Source of the DNA: a virus
Virus record (IMG/VR): IMGVR_UViG_3300033993_000943
Location: 1-25,840 of that record
Length of the DNA stretch: 25,840 nucleotides
Strand: one strand, 5' to 3'
Of the stretch, positions 1 to 7,988 are shown piece by piece (the first letter of the stretch is position 1; every line of letters starts with the position of its first letter). Under the pieces are notes generated by a model. It was not told the origin of the DNA, made no database searches, and saw nothing but the letters and a program-made list of their open reading frames with translations. The position numbers and the translations under genes were made by a program.

Positions 1-379
1 GATACGTTTGCGTCTGGCCTGCTACCAGCGTGACATTTGGTGATTCCACGATGATGCTGTGCAGATAGGTTTCACCATTGATGTAGATGACCACCGTGTC
101 ATAGCTGTAGCCCGTGCTGGTGGCTGTGAACGCTGCGTCAATGTCAGGCATGACATAAGCAGCTGCTGTGCCGTTGTAGCTGCCCGTTGCGATGGTGGCG
201 GTGAAGCGGCTGTAGCCGTTGCCGCTCTTCTCCACGCTTTGCCAGTTGGCAACGGTGCTTTGCGCCGTGTAGCCCGTCGCGCCAACAGAGCACAGCATCA
301 CCTTGAGTGTCTCGCCCTCGTATGCCAGGGCGGCAACTCGCTGCAGTTCCTTCTGGCTGATAGTGATTGTTTGCGCCAT
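1..379 (-). CDS. Phage structural protein, 3' end outside window
   Basis: This is an open frame that starts with ATG at 379 (MAQTITISQKELQRV) and runs off the left edge with about 126 residues visible, so its C-terminus is unknown. It begins one base after the stop of the upstream gene, which puts it in the same transcript. The visible part is rich in Gly, Thr, Ala and Ser and looks like a beta-rich virion protein. It shares a local pattern with its upstream neighbour (a short MA-x-T-I-[ST]-I/L start, then a Ser-Gly-Asn-Gly-Tyr segment around residues 52-56), suggesting the two are distant duplicates. Position after the tail-tip and appendage genes suggests a minor tail or appendage component. 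No enzymatic motif is seen, and the function is inferred from context only. Confidence 0.75.
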   Translation of the reverse strand, partial: MAQTITISQKELQRVAALAYEGETLKVMLCSVGATGYTAQSTVANWQSVEKSGNGYSRFTATIATGSYNGTAAAYVMPDIDAAFTATSTGYSYDTVVIYINGETYLHSIIVESPNVTLVAGQTQTY

Positions 380-380
380 A

Positions 381-812
381 TCAAGCCACCGTGAAGGTGC
401 AGATGCCTGCGGCGTCCCAGATCACTTTGAAATCAGTGGTTGCCGGTGCCGTCTTGCTGCCGTCAAAATCAATGAACGCAACCGGCGGGTCATCAGCGTC
501 CGTGTCGTTGTAGAGGATGCCAAAGGCAGCACTGAGCGAGCCGCCGCTAGCAGTCCAGGTGACATCATCCGCGTCAAGCTTGGCATCGTTGGTGGTGACA
601 GTCGTGACGGCCACATTGGCCAGCGTGGCGCCGCCTGTGGTGTAGCCGTTGCCGCTGGCCACCTCGGTGCCACCGGTTGCGGCAAGAGTGGTGTGCGCCG
701 CGCTGAAGGTGGCTGCCGTCAGCAGCTTGAGCTTGTAGGTATCCCCAACGGCATTGGCGCCAGAGGCAAACCGGGCAGCCGTGTGGTTGTAAAGGCTGAT
801 GGTGATCGCCAT
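381..812 (-). CDS. Small phage structural protein (143 aa)
   Basis: A 143-residue protein (MAITISLYNHTAARF) of low complexity, dominated by Ala, Thr, Gly and Asp, with the look of a beta-sandwich virion protein. The Ser-Gly-Asn-Gly-Tyr-Thr-Thr-Gly-Gly segment near residues 52-60 is of a type common in small phage structural proteins that sit beside tail appendage genes. It follows the tail-assembly-chaperone-like gene by 18 bases, and a copy of the recurrent CGGCAAGTTAGG element lies 17 nt upstream of its ATG. No clear Shine-Dalgarno sequence is present. I do not recognise a named family; structural role is inferred from composition and neighbours. Confidence 0.8.
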   Translation of the reverse strand: MAITISLYNHTAARFASGANAVGDTYKLKLLTAATFSAAHTTLAATGGTEVASGNGYTTGGATLANVAVTTVTTNDAKLDADDVTWTASGGSLSAAFGILYNDTDADDPPVAFIDFDGSKTAPATTDFKVIWDAAGICTFTVA

Positions 813-829
813 GCTGCTGCTTGCGTTGA

Positions 830-841
830 CCTAACTTGCCG
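830..841 (-). repeat. Start-associated element, copy a (CGGCAAGTTAGG)
   Basis: Minus-strand CGGCAAGTTAGG, 17 nt before the ATG of the 143-aa protein. The TAG inside it is the stop codon of the upstream chaperone-like gene, whose product therefore ends Pro-Ala-Ser. Confidence 0.7.
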
Positions 842-1250
842 GTGGCTGCGGCCAGGTGATGTCAAACGGGTTGGCAGCATCGGCCAAGTCGCGCAGGGCC
901 TGGCGGTAGGCGGCCCATGCGTCACGATCAGCGCCGAGGTCGTAGTCGGTGATCTGCGTCCAGTCGCAGGACTGCAGCAGCTGTATGCGCCGTTCGCGGA
1001 CCTTGGCGTGCTGCGTTTGCAGCTCATCGAAGCTGTAGGGGCGCACGACGTACTCAAGCGCCTCTGCGTCCCAGTCCACCTTCTCGGTCCTGTAATCGCA
1101 CTCGGGGCGCTCGTATGGGCCGCTGTAACCGGCACGCCCCAGCTCATCAGGCGTGAAGGTGCTGGCGTCGGTGCGGGTGCTGCCGTCCGCAAAGCGGATG
1201 CGGTGCGGCAGGGGTGCTGGGATGGCTTGGCGGTGGGAGTAGAGCGTCAG
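831..1250 (-). CDS. Tail (fibre) assembly chaperone-like protein, likely CTG start
   Basis: The C-terminal half (Arg-rich helix, then QLLQSCDWTQITDYDL, a WAAYRQALRDL helix and a final Asn-Pro-Phe-Asp-Ile-Thr-Trp-Pro) matches the pattern of phage tail assembly chaperones of the lambda Tfa/PF16778 type, which assist fibre folding or attachment. The first ATG is at 1079, but the same frame stays open upstream and reads as a convincing N-terminus (TLYSHRQAIPAPLPHRIRF, then DGSTRTDASTFT and GYSGPYE), so the gene almost certainly begins near 1250. No ATG, GTG or TTG exists there. A CTG at 1250-1248 overlaps the stop of the LamG gene as CTGA, mirroring the ATGA overlaps used elsewhere. That gives 139 residues. 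The start is inferred; the reading frame is well supported. Confidence 0.65.
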   Translation of the reverse strand: MTLYSHRQAIPAPLPHRIRFADGSTRTDASTFTPDELGRAGYSGPYERPECDYRTEKVDWDAEALEYVVRPYSFDELQTQHAKVRERRIQLLQSCDWTQITDYDLGADRDAWAAYRQALRDLADAANPFDITWPQPPAS

Positions 1251-2002
1251 ACGTTCGGGAAGGGAGCGCCCGATGGGGTGAACGTCGCGTTGTACCTGCT
1301 GATTCCTTTCGTGATGCGCAATTCGTCTATGTAACCGTTGAATCCCGCCGCAGCGTCGTTCCTGGCCCCAATGCGGCAGTTGTTTGCCGATGCGTGAGAT
1401 GTCAGAGTGTAGGCACTTGCTGCAGTGCCGCCAATGTAATACGTTGCAACTGACCCATTCTTACTCACGGCAATATGCTGCCATGTATTTGCAGTCAGTG
1501 CCGTGGTTGATGCTGCAAGCAGTCCAGCATCAGAGTCAAATACCTGCAAAAACCCAGAATCGTTAATGAAGAAAACAAAACCGGAGCCACCACGAGTTTC
1601 CAGTATAACTCTATCCTGACCACTTACGGCCACAGGGTAGATCCAAACTTCACAAGTGAAAGACTCTGATCCTCCAGGTGCTGCCGTGTTGCTTATATCT
1701 AAGTAGTCGCCAGTGCCGTCAAAATAGCCGCTTGCCCCGCCAAACTTGCTTTGTGCCGTACTGATCTGTGCGTTGCCGTTGGCTGTGACAGTGAGAGCGT
1801 TGGTGCTGCTGTCCGTGAATGTCGTGCTGCCGTTGCTGCCATCCATGTGCAGTAGCAATGACACACTAGAAAAATTGGGATCTCCATGCCAAATACCAGC
1901 GCGTTTTGCCACGCTCTGCTCATTCTGGAACCACAGCCCAGATGCTGCGTCGTTTGTTGGCGTGCGCCTGACGCCCAGCAATCCGCCGTTGAAGCCCAAC
2001 AT
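1247..2002 (-). CDS. LamG/concanavalin A-like virion protein (251 aa)
   Basis: A 251-residue protein with a short N-terminal piece (MLGFNGGLLGVRRTP) followed by a LamG/concanavalin A-like jelly roll: SLLLHMDGSNGSTTFTD near residues 50-65, a KFGGASGYFDGTGDYL segment near 87-102, FTCEVWIYP, and the closing GYIDELRITKG near 225-235. This fold usually binds carbohydrate, so it is probably a tail appendage contacting the host surface. It starts in a TGATG overlap with the upstream gene and its end overlaps the chaperone-like gene, as expected for a fibre and its chaperone. The central part is visibly more AT-rich than the flanking genes, hinting at recent exchange. Confidence 0.82.
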   Translation of the reverse strand: MLGFNGGLLGVRRTPTNDAASGLWFQNEQSVAKRAGIWHGDPNFSSVSLLLHMDGSNGSTTFTDSSTNALTVTANGNAQISTAQSKFGGASGYFDGTGDYLDISNTAAPGGSESFTCEVWIYPVAVSGQDRVILETRGGSGFVFFINDSGFLQVFDSDAGLLAASTTALTANTWQHIAVSKNGSVATYYIGGTAASAYTLTSHASANNCRIGARNDAAAGFNGYIDELRITKGISRYNATFTPSGAPFPNV

Positions 2003-2370
2003 CAGCTGATGTCCTCGTAGCTGATGACCAGCTCCAGATCGCCGGCAGCGCTGGCCTGTGCGCGGAGGCTGTGGCCTTCCTCCAGGTAGATGTATGCCTC
2101 GCGGGTCACCAGCACCTGGGTGGCATCCGCTGGCACGGCGATGGTCTTGCCGATGGCGAAGCCGGTAGTGCCGTTGTAATGCTCCAGGCTGATGTCAGCA
2201 GCTGCGGTGCCGTCCACGTTGGCGCAGTACACCGAATTGATTTTCAGCACCTTGCCGCTGCTGGCGCCATTGCTCAGCGCTGCAGCCATCGAGGTGGTGA
2301 CGGCATAACCCACGGTCTTGCCGGTGACCGTCGTGACCGAGCTGCCGCTCTTGATGTTGGGGGCTGCCAT
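2002..2370 (-). CDS. Small appendage/structural protein (122 aa)
   Basis: A 122-residue protein (MAAPNIKSGSSVTTVTGKT) with alternating small and beta-branched residues and a SLRAQASAAGDLELVISYEDIS C-terminus. The pattern (a tract about adding a coordinate value, then a segment on 'tolerated' reference values, typical of small beta-sandwich virion proteins) fits a decoration or appendage subunit placed next to LamG-type proteins, but the family is not recognised. Its TGA overlaps the ATG of the LamG gene (TGATG), so the two are translationally coupled. A CGGAAAGCTAGG element sits 16 nt upstream of its start, and no obvious Shine-Dalgarno sequence is present. Confidence 0.75.
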   Translation of the reverse strand: MAAPNIKSGSSVTTVTGKTVGYAVTTSMAAALSNGASSGKVLKINSVYCANVDGTAAADISLEHYNGTTGFAIGKTIAVPADATQVLVTREAYIYLEEGHSLRAQASAAGDLELVISYEDIS

Positions 2371-2386
2371 GGCCTGACAACGTGTC

Positions 2387-2398
2387 CCTAGCTTTCCG
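2387..2398 (-). repeat. Start-associated element, copy b (CGGAAAGCTAGG)
   Basis: Minus-strand CGGAAAGCTAGG lying in the 29-nt gap between the large tail protein stop and the next ATG, 16 nt before that ATG. It matches the consensus CGGCAACCTAGG at 10 of 12 positions. Confidence 0.65.
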
Positions 2399-2399
2399 G

Positions 2400-5030
2400 C
2401 TACTCATTACTCAGCAGCCCCACACCATCCTCTGCCCAAGCCCAGTCGCGCCAGAACGCCACTCCAGCATCCTGGCCGCCGGCGCCAACACTGAGCGACG
2501 GCGTGACGGCAGCCACAACCACAACAGCGGTCGGGGCCAGCAAGTCAACGCCTCCCGCCTGCAGGCTGGGCACACTGACGCTGATCGCAATGCTGGCGGC
2601 CGGTGCATTGACGACAACTGATGTGCCCACCTCAGGCAACTGCGCCGCCACTGTGATCGCCGCTGCCGGTACAACCACCACAGTGGTGAGCGCCACATAG
2701 GGAGCGCTAGCGCTGATAGCAACGCTTGCTGCTGGGATCTGAATCGAGGAGGTGGCAAGCACGGTCATCTTTGACCGCACGCTCAAGGGCACGACAGACA
2801 GCTGGGTCAGGGCATAGCCGTATGCCGTCACCACCATCTTGGATTTGACCACGGCCTGCAGCGACTCCGTGACTGCCCACGGCGGCACCACTGCCGTCAC
2901 CGTCATCTGGCCATTGACCACCGCAGGTGCTGTCGGCAGCGTTGTGATCCCAGGTGCAACCGGGAACCAAAACGTTCCCGTTCCTGCCACAGCTCCCCAG
3001 AACAGCAGATCGCTGCTCACGACAATCCCATCGGCGCTGATCGCCCAGCTGGTGCCGTTGGTGCGGTACAACGCGCTCAGCCCATTGGCGCTGATGATCA
3101 CCGGACTGAACGGTGCGGCCGGCAGGATGTCAGGGCCGGTCTGGACGTTCATCCCGTAGCGGTTGCCCAGCAGCAGCCTGTTCTGCGTCTCTCCGTAAAG
3201 GCGTGCCGTGCTGCGGGCATTGCTGCGGAAGGCATAGTATTTGTTACCGCTTTTGATGAAGCGATCGTCGGAGACATACGGCGGCGTCATTCGGATCACT
3301 CGCTGCGCTGACAGCTCGCCATACGCAAATGCCAGCTCGCTGCTTGATTCGGTTCTGTAGTTGTCCAGCGGGTTGCCCGTGTCCGCTGCATCCTTGGCAT
3401 TGTTGCGCTCAACCGGCTCGGGACGCTTCTGCAGGCCCAGCTCGCGCCCGGTTGTGATGTTGACCTCAACGCCATCAGGCGTCAGATCGGCTGCGCGAAG
3501 CAGCATCTTTTCGGCAAGTCCCGTGGACTCCTTTTCGGTGCCGCTTTCGCTGACGAAATCAAACAGCTTGGCCTTGTCAAAGGCAGATGCCAGTGCCTGC
3601 TGCCCGCGCTGCGTGTAGCCATTGGCCTTGCTTAGCTCGCGGATTGTCTTGGTAACCTGTGCGCCTTCAAAATCAACGGACTGCTCCTGGCGCTCGACAG
3701 TCTTCTCGGCAACAAACAGATTGACAGGGTCAAGCTTCCAATCGAAATACACGCCCGCGTCATAGGCTTTGTCGTAAATCGACGTCGATGCCGCCAGCTT
3801 GATCAGGGGCTCCTCAACCACAACCGAACGGTTGTCAACGGTTTCGTAGTCCTTTGGCGGTTTGCCATCAGCCTGGCGCGGCTCGTATTGGTTGACTCTG
3901 TAGGTAAATGTTTCGGTGGTGCGGATGTAGTAAGCGGAGCTGCCAATGCCGGGAGCTGTGACGCCGCGCTTGACGTTGCTGTCTTCAGTCTCTTTGTTGG
4001 CCAGATGCACAATCAGCATCGGCGCCACATCCGCCAGGATTGTGTATTCCGTCGTGACCCGCACGGCCACGCGGTCCAGCTCGTCGTAGGTGGTTTCGGT
4101 GACCGAGCGCGGCGAATAGGCGTAGTCAAATGACTCAGCCGCGTCATACGGTTCAGGGCCGGGGCCAATCGTCCCCAGGCCAATGATGGTGCCGGCCAAT
4201 GGGTTGGGGATGCGAACCAGCGTCACAGCGCCGATCGTCTCGTCGCGTTCCCAGTTGCGGTTCTTGACGGCCTGCTCCTCGACAACCGGATCGTTGGGGT
4301 CCGCGTCAGCCGGTTTCTCCTCGCCCTCGTCGTACTTGAGCTTCAGCGTGCTGTAGCTGACGACCACCGCATCAGCAGGCAGCTGACCAACGCCAACCGG
4401 CGCCAGGTCAATGATGCTGCCAGCATCCACAACCGGACCGGTGCCGCCTTTTTGATCCAGGCTGAAGACCTGCAGCTGCTCGCTGGTGTCGAGGTAGCCG
4501 CAGTGGCTCATTGAAACCAGCAAGTCGCTGAGGATGCTGGCGTAGCCCGCCGAGAAATCAAACGACGGGATTGAAAAGGAAAGGTTGATCGGATTTGACG
4601 ATGCCGTAATGCCAAGCTCGCTCAAGCACTTCTGAGCAATTGAAGCGCCGCTGATCGGGATCGTGACAATGCGCTGCTCTTCCTCCGTGCGGCTGCTGTT
4701 GGCAGGGTCGTCTAGTGGGCGCCAGCTGACGCGCTCTGCTAGATCCTGCAGGTACGTCAACTTGCAGCCCAGTTCCACGGAGGTGGTGCGCCGGTACGGA
4801 TCGGCAAAGCTGCTGAGCACGCGCAGCTTGCGCGGCAATGTGAACTGCTGACCGGCCTTGGTGTAGGAAAAGGTGACGACAGTCCCCGGCGCTGGCGTGA
4901 TGGTGCCCCGGATTTCAGCTGATCCCTTGGTCTTGATCAGGCCCGTGCCTTGCACGTAGTCGTCGTTGATTGAGGCGCTGATCAGCGTGCCAAGGCTGCA
5001 AATGACTGTGGCGCGAATGTCAATGGCCAT
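2400..5030 (-). CDS. Large tail-tip/hub protein with C-terminal repeats (876 aa)
   Basis: At 876 residues this is the longest protein in the window. The N-terminal part (MAIDIRATVICSLGTLISAS, then a beta-rich region and KLTYLQDLAERVSWRPL) and a long mixed middle region fit the tail hub or tip protein found just downstream of the tape measure in siphophages. From about residue 770 to 860 the sequence becomes four imperfect repeats of 22-24 residues with the pattern [IV]-P-A-A-x-[IV]-[AT]-[IV]-x-[AV]-x-x-P, ending in a Trp-rich tail (FWRDWAWAEDG). Such repeats probably form small beta domains protruding from the tip. Its ATG overlaps the stop of the 254-aa gene (TGATG). The exact family is unassigned; tail tip is inferred from size and gene order. 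Confidence 0.78.
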   Translation of the reverse strand: MAIDIRATVICSLGTLISASINDDYVQGTGLIKTKGSAEIRGTITPAPGTVVTFSYTKAGQQFTLPRKLRVLSSFADPYRRTTSVELGCKLTYLQDLAERVSWRPLDDPANSSRTEEEQRIVTIPISGASIAQKCLSELGITASSNPINLSFSIPSFDFSAGYASILSDLLVSMSHCGYLDTSEQLQVFSLDQKGGTGPVVDAGSIIDLAPVGVGQLPADAVVVSYSTLKLKYDEGEEKPADADPNDPVVEEQAVKNRNWERDETIGAVTLVRIPNPLAGTIIGLGTIGPGPEPYDAAESFDYAYSPRSVTETTYDELDRVAVRVTTEYTILADVAPMLIVHLANKETEDSNVKRGVTAPGIGSSAYYIRTTETFTYRVNQYEPRQADGKPPKDYETVDNRSVVVEEPLIKLAASTSIYDKAYDAGVYFDWKLDPVNLFVAEKTVERQEQSVDFEGAQVTKTIRELSKANGYTQRGQQALASAFDKAKLFDFVSESGTEKESTGLAEKMLLRAADLTPDGVEVNITTGRELGLQKRPEPVERNNAKDAADTGNPLDNYRTESSSELAFAYGELSAQRVIRMTPPYVSDDRFIKSGNKYYAFRSNARSTARLYGETQNRLLLGNRYGMNVQTGPDILPAAPFSPVIISANGLSALYRTNGTSWAISADGIVVSSDLLFWGAVAGTGTFWFPVAPGITTLPTAPAVVNGQMTVTAVVPPWAVTESLQAVVKSKMVVTAYGYALTQLSVVPLSVRSKMTVLATSSIQIPAASVAISASAPYVALTTVVVVPAAAITVAAQLPEVGTSVVVNAPAASIAISVSVPSLQAGGVDLLAPTAVVVVAAVTPSLSVGAGGQDAGVAFWRDWAWAEDGVGLLSNE

Positions 5031-5794
5031 CAGATGATCTGCAGCGCTGTCAGGGAGACGCTGTAGCGGGTGCTCTTGGCGCCGCCGCTGATGATCACCT
5101 CAGCCGTTGCGCTGGGCGGCGAGATCGGGAACCAGCTGGTGCTGCTCGGTACAGCGGCAATCGTCTCGTCGTACCAAGACAACACGTCGTCGTAGCTGCC
5201 CGTGGTGAGATAGCCCTCGATCTGGCGCACCTTGTGCGCCGCCAGTGCGCCGGTCACGTAGCTCACGCCCGTTGCCGTCAGCGACACGCTGGGGCCGTCC
5301 TGGCGGGTCAGCATCGGCTTGGTCAAGGTGACAATCGGTGAGGTGCCTGTAGCCCGCGTCAGGGTGACCGTGCCAAGGCTAGGCACCGTTGCCTCAGAGT
5401 TCTGGCGGCTTTTCTCCTGCTCCCGCAGCAGCACGGCCAGCGCTTGCGCCGCATCCACCAACGTGGCATTGGCACTGATGTAGGGGCCAGCTTGCTCCCC
5501 ACTGGGGGGCTCAGTGAACCAGCAGGCCAAGCCGCTGATGCTCAGGCCGTTGCTGCTGGCGATACTGACGCTGACGGTGGTGCCAACGCTGGCGCTGCTG
5601 AGCGTGTCGGCATCGGTGAGGCGCGAGTTGCGCCAGGTGCCGTACTCGCTCACCAAGGCTTGCCACTGAGCGCTGGTCAGCAACCCATTGACGCGGAAGG
5701 TGCGAGCGGTCAGGCCGGTGCGGGCATCGCCTTCGTAGCCAAACGGCTGCGCCGTGAGAACGCTGGTGCTGAAGCTGCCGATGGTGATGGTCAT
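5030..5794 (-). CDS. Tail protein downstream of tape measure (distal-tail position, 254 aa)
   Basis: A 254-residue protein (MTITIGSFSTSVLTAQPFGY) with RTFRVNGLLTSAQWQALVSEY near residues 33-53, a pattern seen in phage tail proteins that cap the tube. It lies between the tape measure and the large hub protein, the position normally occupied by the distal tail protein in siphophages. It overlaps the tape-measure stop by 4 nt (ATGA) and the hub start by TGATG, so the three genes form a tightly coupled tail-tip unit. The rest of the chain is Thr/Ser/Val-rich and probably all-beta. Distal tail identity is positional inference; I see no diagnostic motif. Confidence 0.75.
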   Translation of the reverse strand: MTITIGSFSTSVLTAQPFGYEGDARTGLTARTFRVNGLLTSAQWQALVSEYGTWRNSRLTDADTLSSASVGTTVSVSIASSNGLSISGLACWFTEPPSGEQAGPYISANATLVDAAQALAVLLREQEKSRQNSEATVPSLGTVTLTRATGTSPIVTLTKPMLTRQDGPSVSLTATGVSYVTGALAAHKVRQIEGYLTTGSYDDVLSWYDETIAAVPSSTSWFPISPPSATAEVIISGGAKSTRYSVSLTALQII

Positions 5795-7941
5795 GACAGC
5801 GCTCCATTGACAGCATTGAGCACGTCGCCGCTGGCGCTGCCGCCGGGAACGTTGACGTTGACCGCCCAGGACTTGGCCGCAAGCTCGCGGGTTGCCGCAA
5901 GAAGCTCCCGGTTGACACCCACCAGGTCTGCGGTGTTCTTGTTCAGCGCTTCCTGCAGGTTGGCGACGTTGGTGTTGGCGGCCTTTTCGCGATCGACTTG
6001 CTGAATGAACTGCCGCACGGATTCGACAACATCACTTGTCGAACCGCTGAACTCTGGCGCCTGCGCACCGGTGATCCGAGTGAAGTCAGCCTGCGCATCA
6101 CGGAACAGCGGCAGGATGGAGCGCAACGTTTCCAGCCCGCGCCGATCGCGCTGCTCTGGATTCAGGAACTGATTCAACCCCTTGGGGTCATTGCGGATGC
6201 CGGCCAGCTCCAGCGTGGCCTGCTTGAGGTCATCGCGCAGCTGCTTGCCTGCAGTCTTCAGTGCTGTGGCGCCTTCGATCAGCTTGAGCCGCACCTCTTC
6301 TGATGCGACGACCTGCTGATCCACCAGCTTTTGCATGTCAGGGCCGGTGTCTTTGCCCTGCAGGCGCAGCGCATCAATCTGGGCACCGATCTGAATCACC
6401 TGATTTTTGGCCGCCTGGACGCCAGCCTCGATCTCCTGGCGCTGCTGGATCGTCTGACGCACGACGCCAGCTTCGGCAGCGGCCAGCTCATTGGCTGCGG
6501 CAATGCGCTGCTTGACGGTCTGCAGGGCCAGCTGGGCCTCAACCCGCTGCTGCTGTTGCTGGGCAAGAAGCGTCTTGTCTGGAGGGGGCGGCGGCGGCTT
6601 GGCTGGAAGACTTTGCTTTCCCGTTGCGCCTGAAGGCTTATTGATTTCAGCAAGATCCCGCCTGAGCAGATCTTGAAGAATTGCTTCTCGGATTCCAGTT
6701 GCAGAACCTTTGTAGGTTTTGCCTCCATACGTGACAGTTGCAGGCCCAAAGAATCCGGTTCCTTGCAACAGAGAGATCTGCCCGGCCACAATGTCTGTGG
6801 CCTGCCGCTCTCTTTTGAGCACTTTGTCGGGAGCAAGCGTTGATACCTGATTAAGTTTGACCAGAATGCTGTTTATGTCTTTGATAAATCCGGCAAATAG
6901 CGGCGATAAAACTGTGTCTAGCGTTGTTGCAAGGTTGGAGAAACCTGCGCCAATTTGCTTGAGGCCGCTACTAATTGTGCTGGCATTGGTCTGCGACGCA
7001 TCAGATGCAGCGCCAGCGGCTTTAGCTTGACGCCCCAGCAGTTCATTGTATTTGACAAGCTTGTCATTCAGGAGTGGCTGCACTGCAGTCTGCGCTTCGA
7101 CGCTACCTAGGAGGATTGCGATTTTATCTGCTGCGCCACCTGTTTTAGCCTGCACGTCGGCCAGCACGCCACCGAACCCCTTTGCCTGAAGTGCGCTAAG
7201 GCTGAAATCAAGGCCAAGCGAACTGGCCAAGTCCTTGGCTTGCTCTGATGGCTTGATAATGCTGCTGATGGCCTGGCGAAGACCGGTAAACGTCTGAGCT
7301 ACCGGGACACCTCGCAACGTTGCCGTTGCGATGGCAGCGTTTAGCTCTTGAATGCTGATGCCAGAAGCTGCCGCAATCGAAGCGATGGTGCCGATCTCTG
7401 CTGCGTATTGACGCACAGTGATCACGCCATCAGCTTGCGTCTGCACAAACTGGTCAACAAGCAGCCCGGCCTCTGCGGCGGTTTTGCCATAAGCATTCAG
7501 CACACCCGTAACCGCGCTGGCAACATCGGCCACCTCCGCAAAGCCACCCTTGGCACCCAATGCGGAAGCTCGAAGAATGGCCGTTGCATCCGCTGCTGTT
7601 GCAAAGCCAGAGCTGGCGACGTCGTAGGCGGCTTTGGTTAACTCAACAACACTGATGTTGTTGCCAAGCTCTACGGATAGCGCACGCAACTTTGGTACTA
7701 ACTGCGCTGAGTCAACGCCAAGAGTTCGCACAGCGGCAGAAGCCGCGTCAAGCTGAGTGACCTGTTGGCCAATGAACGCCGCAATGCCACCGACTGAGGT
7801 TGCAAGTCCAAGCCCGCCAATGGCATTGCGCAGAGCAGCCCCTGCTCCTTCTGCGGCTGATCTGGCGCGATTCAGTCCAGCATTGAACTGCCGATCGTCA
7901 ACGGTCAGCGTCAGTACAGCCTGCCCAAGCTGATCCGCCAC
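5791..7941 (-). CDS. Tail tape measure protein (716 aa)
   Basis: A 716-residue Ala- and Gln-rich, largely helical protein starting GTG (MADQLGQAVLTLTVDDRQF). Residues 1-330 match the TP901/PhageMin tail type: a KTAAEAGLLVDQFVQTQADG-like segment, ASGISIQELNAAIATATLRG and the hallmark VAQTFTGLRQAISSIIKPS. A Pro-rich hinge (about residues 440-455) is followed by a long coiled coil rich in QQQQ, KQRI and NELAAAEA. At roughly 1.5 angstrom per residue the tail would be about 100 nm long. The segment at about 6630-7080 is noticeably more AT-rich than either side. A CGGCAACCTTGG element is 18 nt before the start, and the end overlaps the next gene by 4 nt. Confidence 0.93.
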   Translation of the reverse strand: MADQLGQAVLTLTVDDRQFNAGLNRARSAAEGAGAALRNAIGGLGLATSVGGIAAFIGQQVTQLDAASAAVRTLGVDSAQLVPKLRALSVELGNNISVVELTKAAYDVASSGFATAADATAILRASALGAKGGFAEVADVASAVTGVLNAYGKTAAEAGLLVDQFVQTQADGVITVRQYAAEIGTIASIAAASGISIQELNAAIATATLRGVPVAQTFTGLRQAISSIIKPSEQAKDLASSLGLDFSLSALQAKGFGGVLADVQAKTGGAADKIAILLGSVEAQTAVQPLLNDKLVKYNELLGRQAKAAGAASDASQTNASTISSGLKQIGAGFSNLATTLDTVLSPLFAGFIKDINSILVKLNQVSTLAPDKVLKRERQATDIVAGQISLLQGTGFFGPATVTYGGKTYKGSATGIREAILQDLLRRDLAEINKPSGATGKQSLPAKPPPPPPDKTLLAQQQQQRVEAQLALQTVKQRIAAANELAAAEAGVVRQTIQQRQEIEAGVQAAKNQVIQIGAQIDALRLQGKDTGPDMQKLVDQQVVASEEVRLKLIEGATALKTAGKQLRDDLKQATLELAGIRNDPKGLNQFLNPEQRDRRGLETLRSILPLFRDAQADFTRITGAQAPEFSGSTSDVVESVRQFIQQVDREKAANTNVANLQEALNKNTADLVGVNRELLAATRELAAKSWAVNVNVPGGSASGDVLNAVNGALS

Positions 7942-7959
7942 GCCAACCCATCATCTTTC

Positions 7960-7971
7960 CCAAGGTTGCCG
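7960..7971 (-). repeat. Start-associated element, copy c-minus (CGGCAACCTTGG)
   Basis: Minus-strand CGGCAACCTTGG, 18 nt before the GTG of the tape measure. With the plus-strand copy three bases away it forms a head-to-head inverted pair (AGGTTGC / GCAACCT) between two divergent genes. Confidence 0.7.
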
Positions 7972-7974
7972 CCG

Positions 7975-7986
7975 CAGCAACCTAGG
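7975..7986 (+). repeat. Start-associated element, copy c-plus (CAGCAACCTAGG)
   Basis: Plus-strand CAGCAACCTAGG (11 of 12 to consensus), ending 2 nt before the ATG of the plus-strand gene at 7989. It is the only copy in plus orientation with a plus-strand gene behind it, so the element follows gene orientation. Confidence 0.7.
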
Positions 7987-7988
7987 CC

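Noticed and set aside
303-1334. Long plus-strand open frame of 343 codons
   Set aside because: It is antisense to three well-supported minus-strand genes, has no phage-like motif, and has the Arg/Gly/Val composition of a shadow frame in GC-rich DNA.
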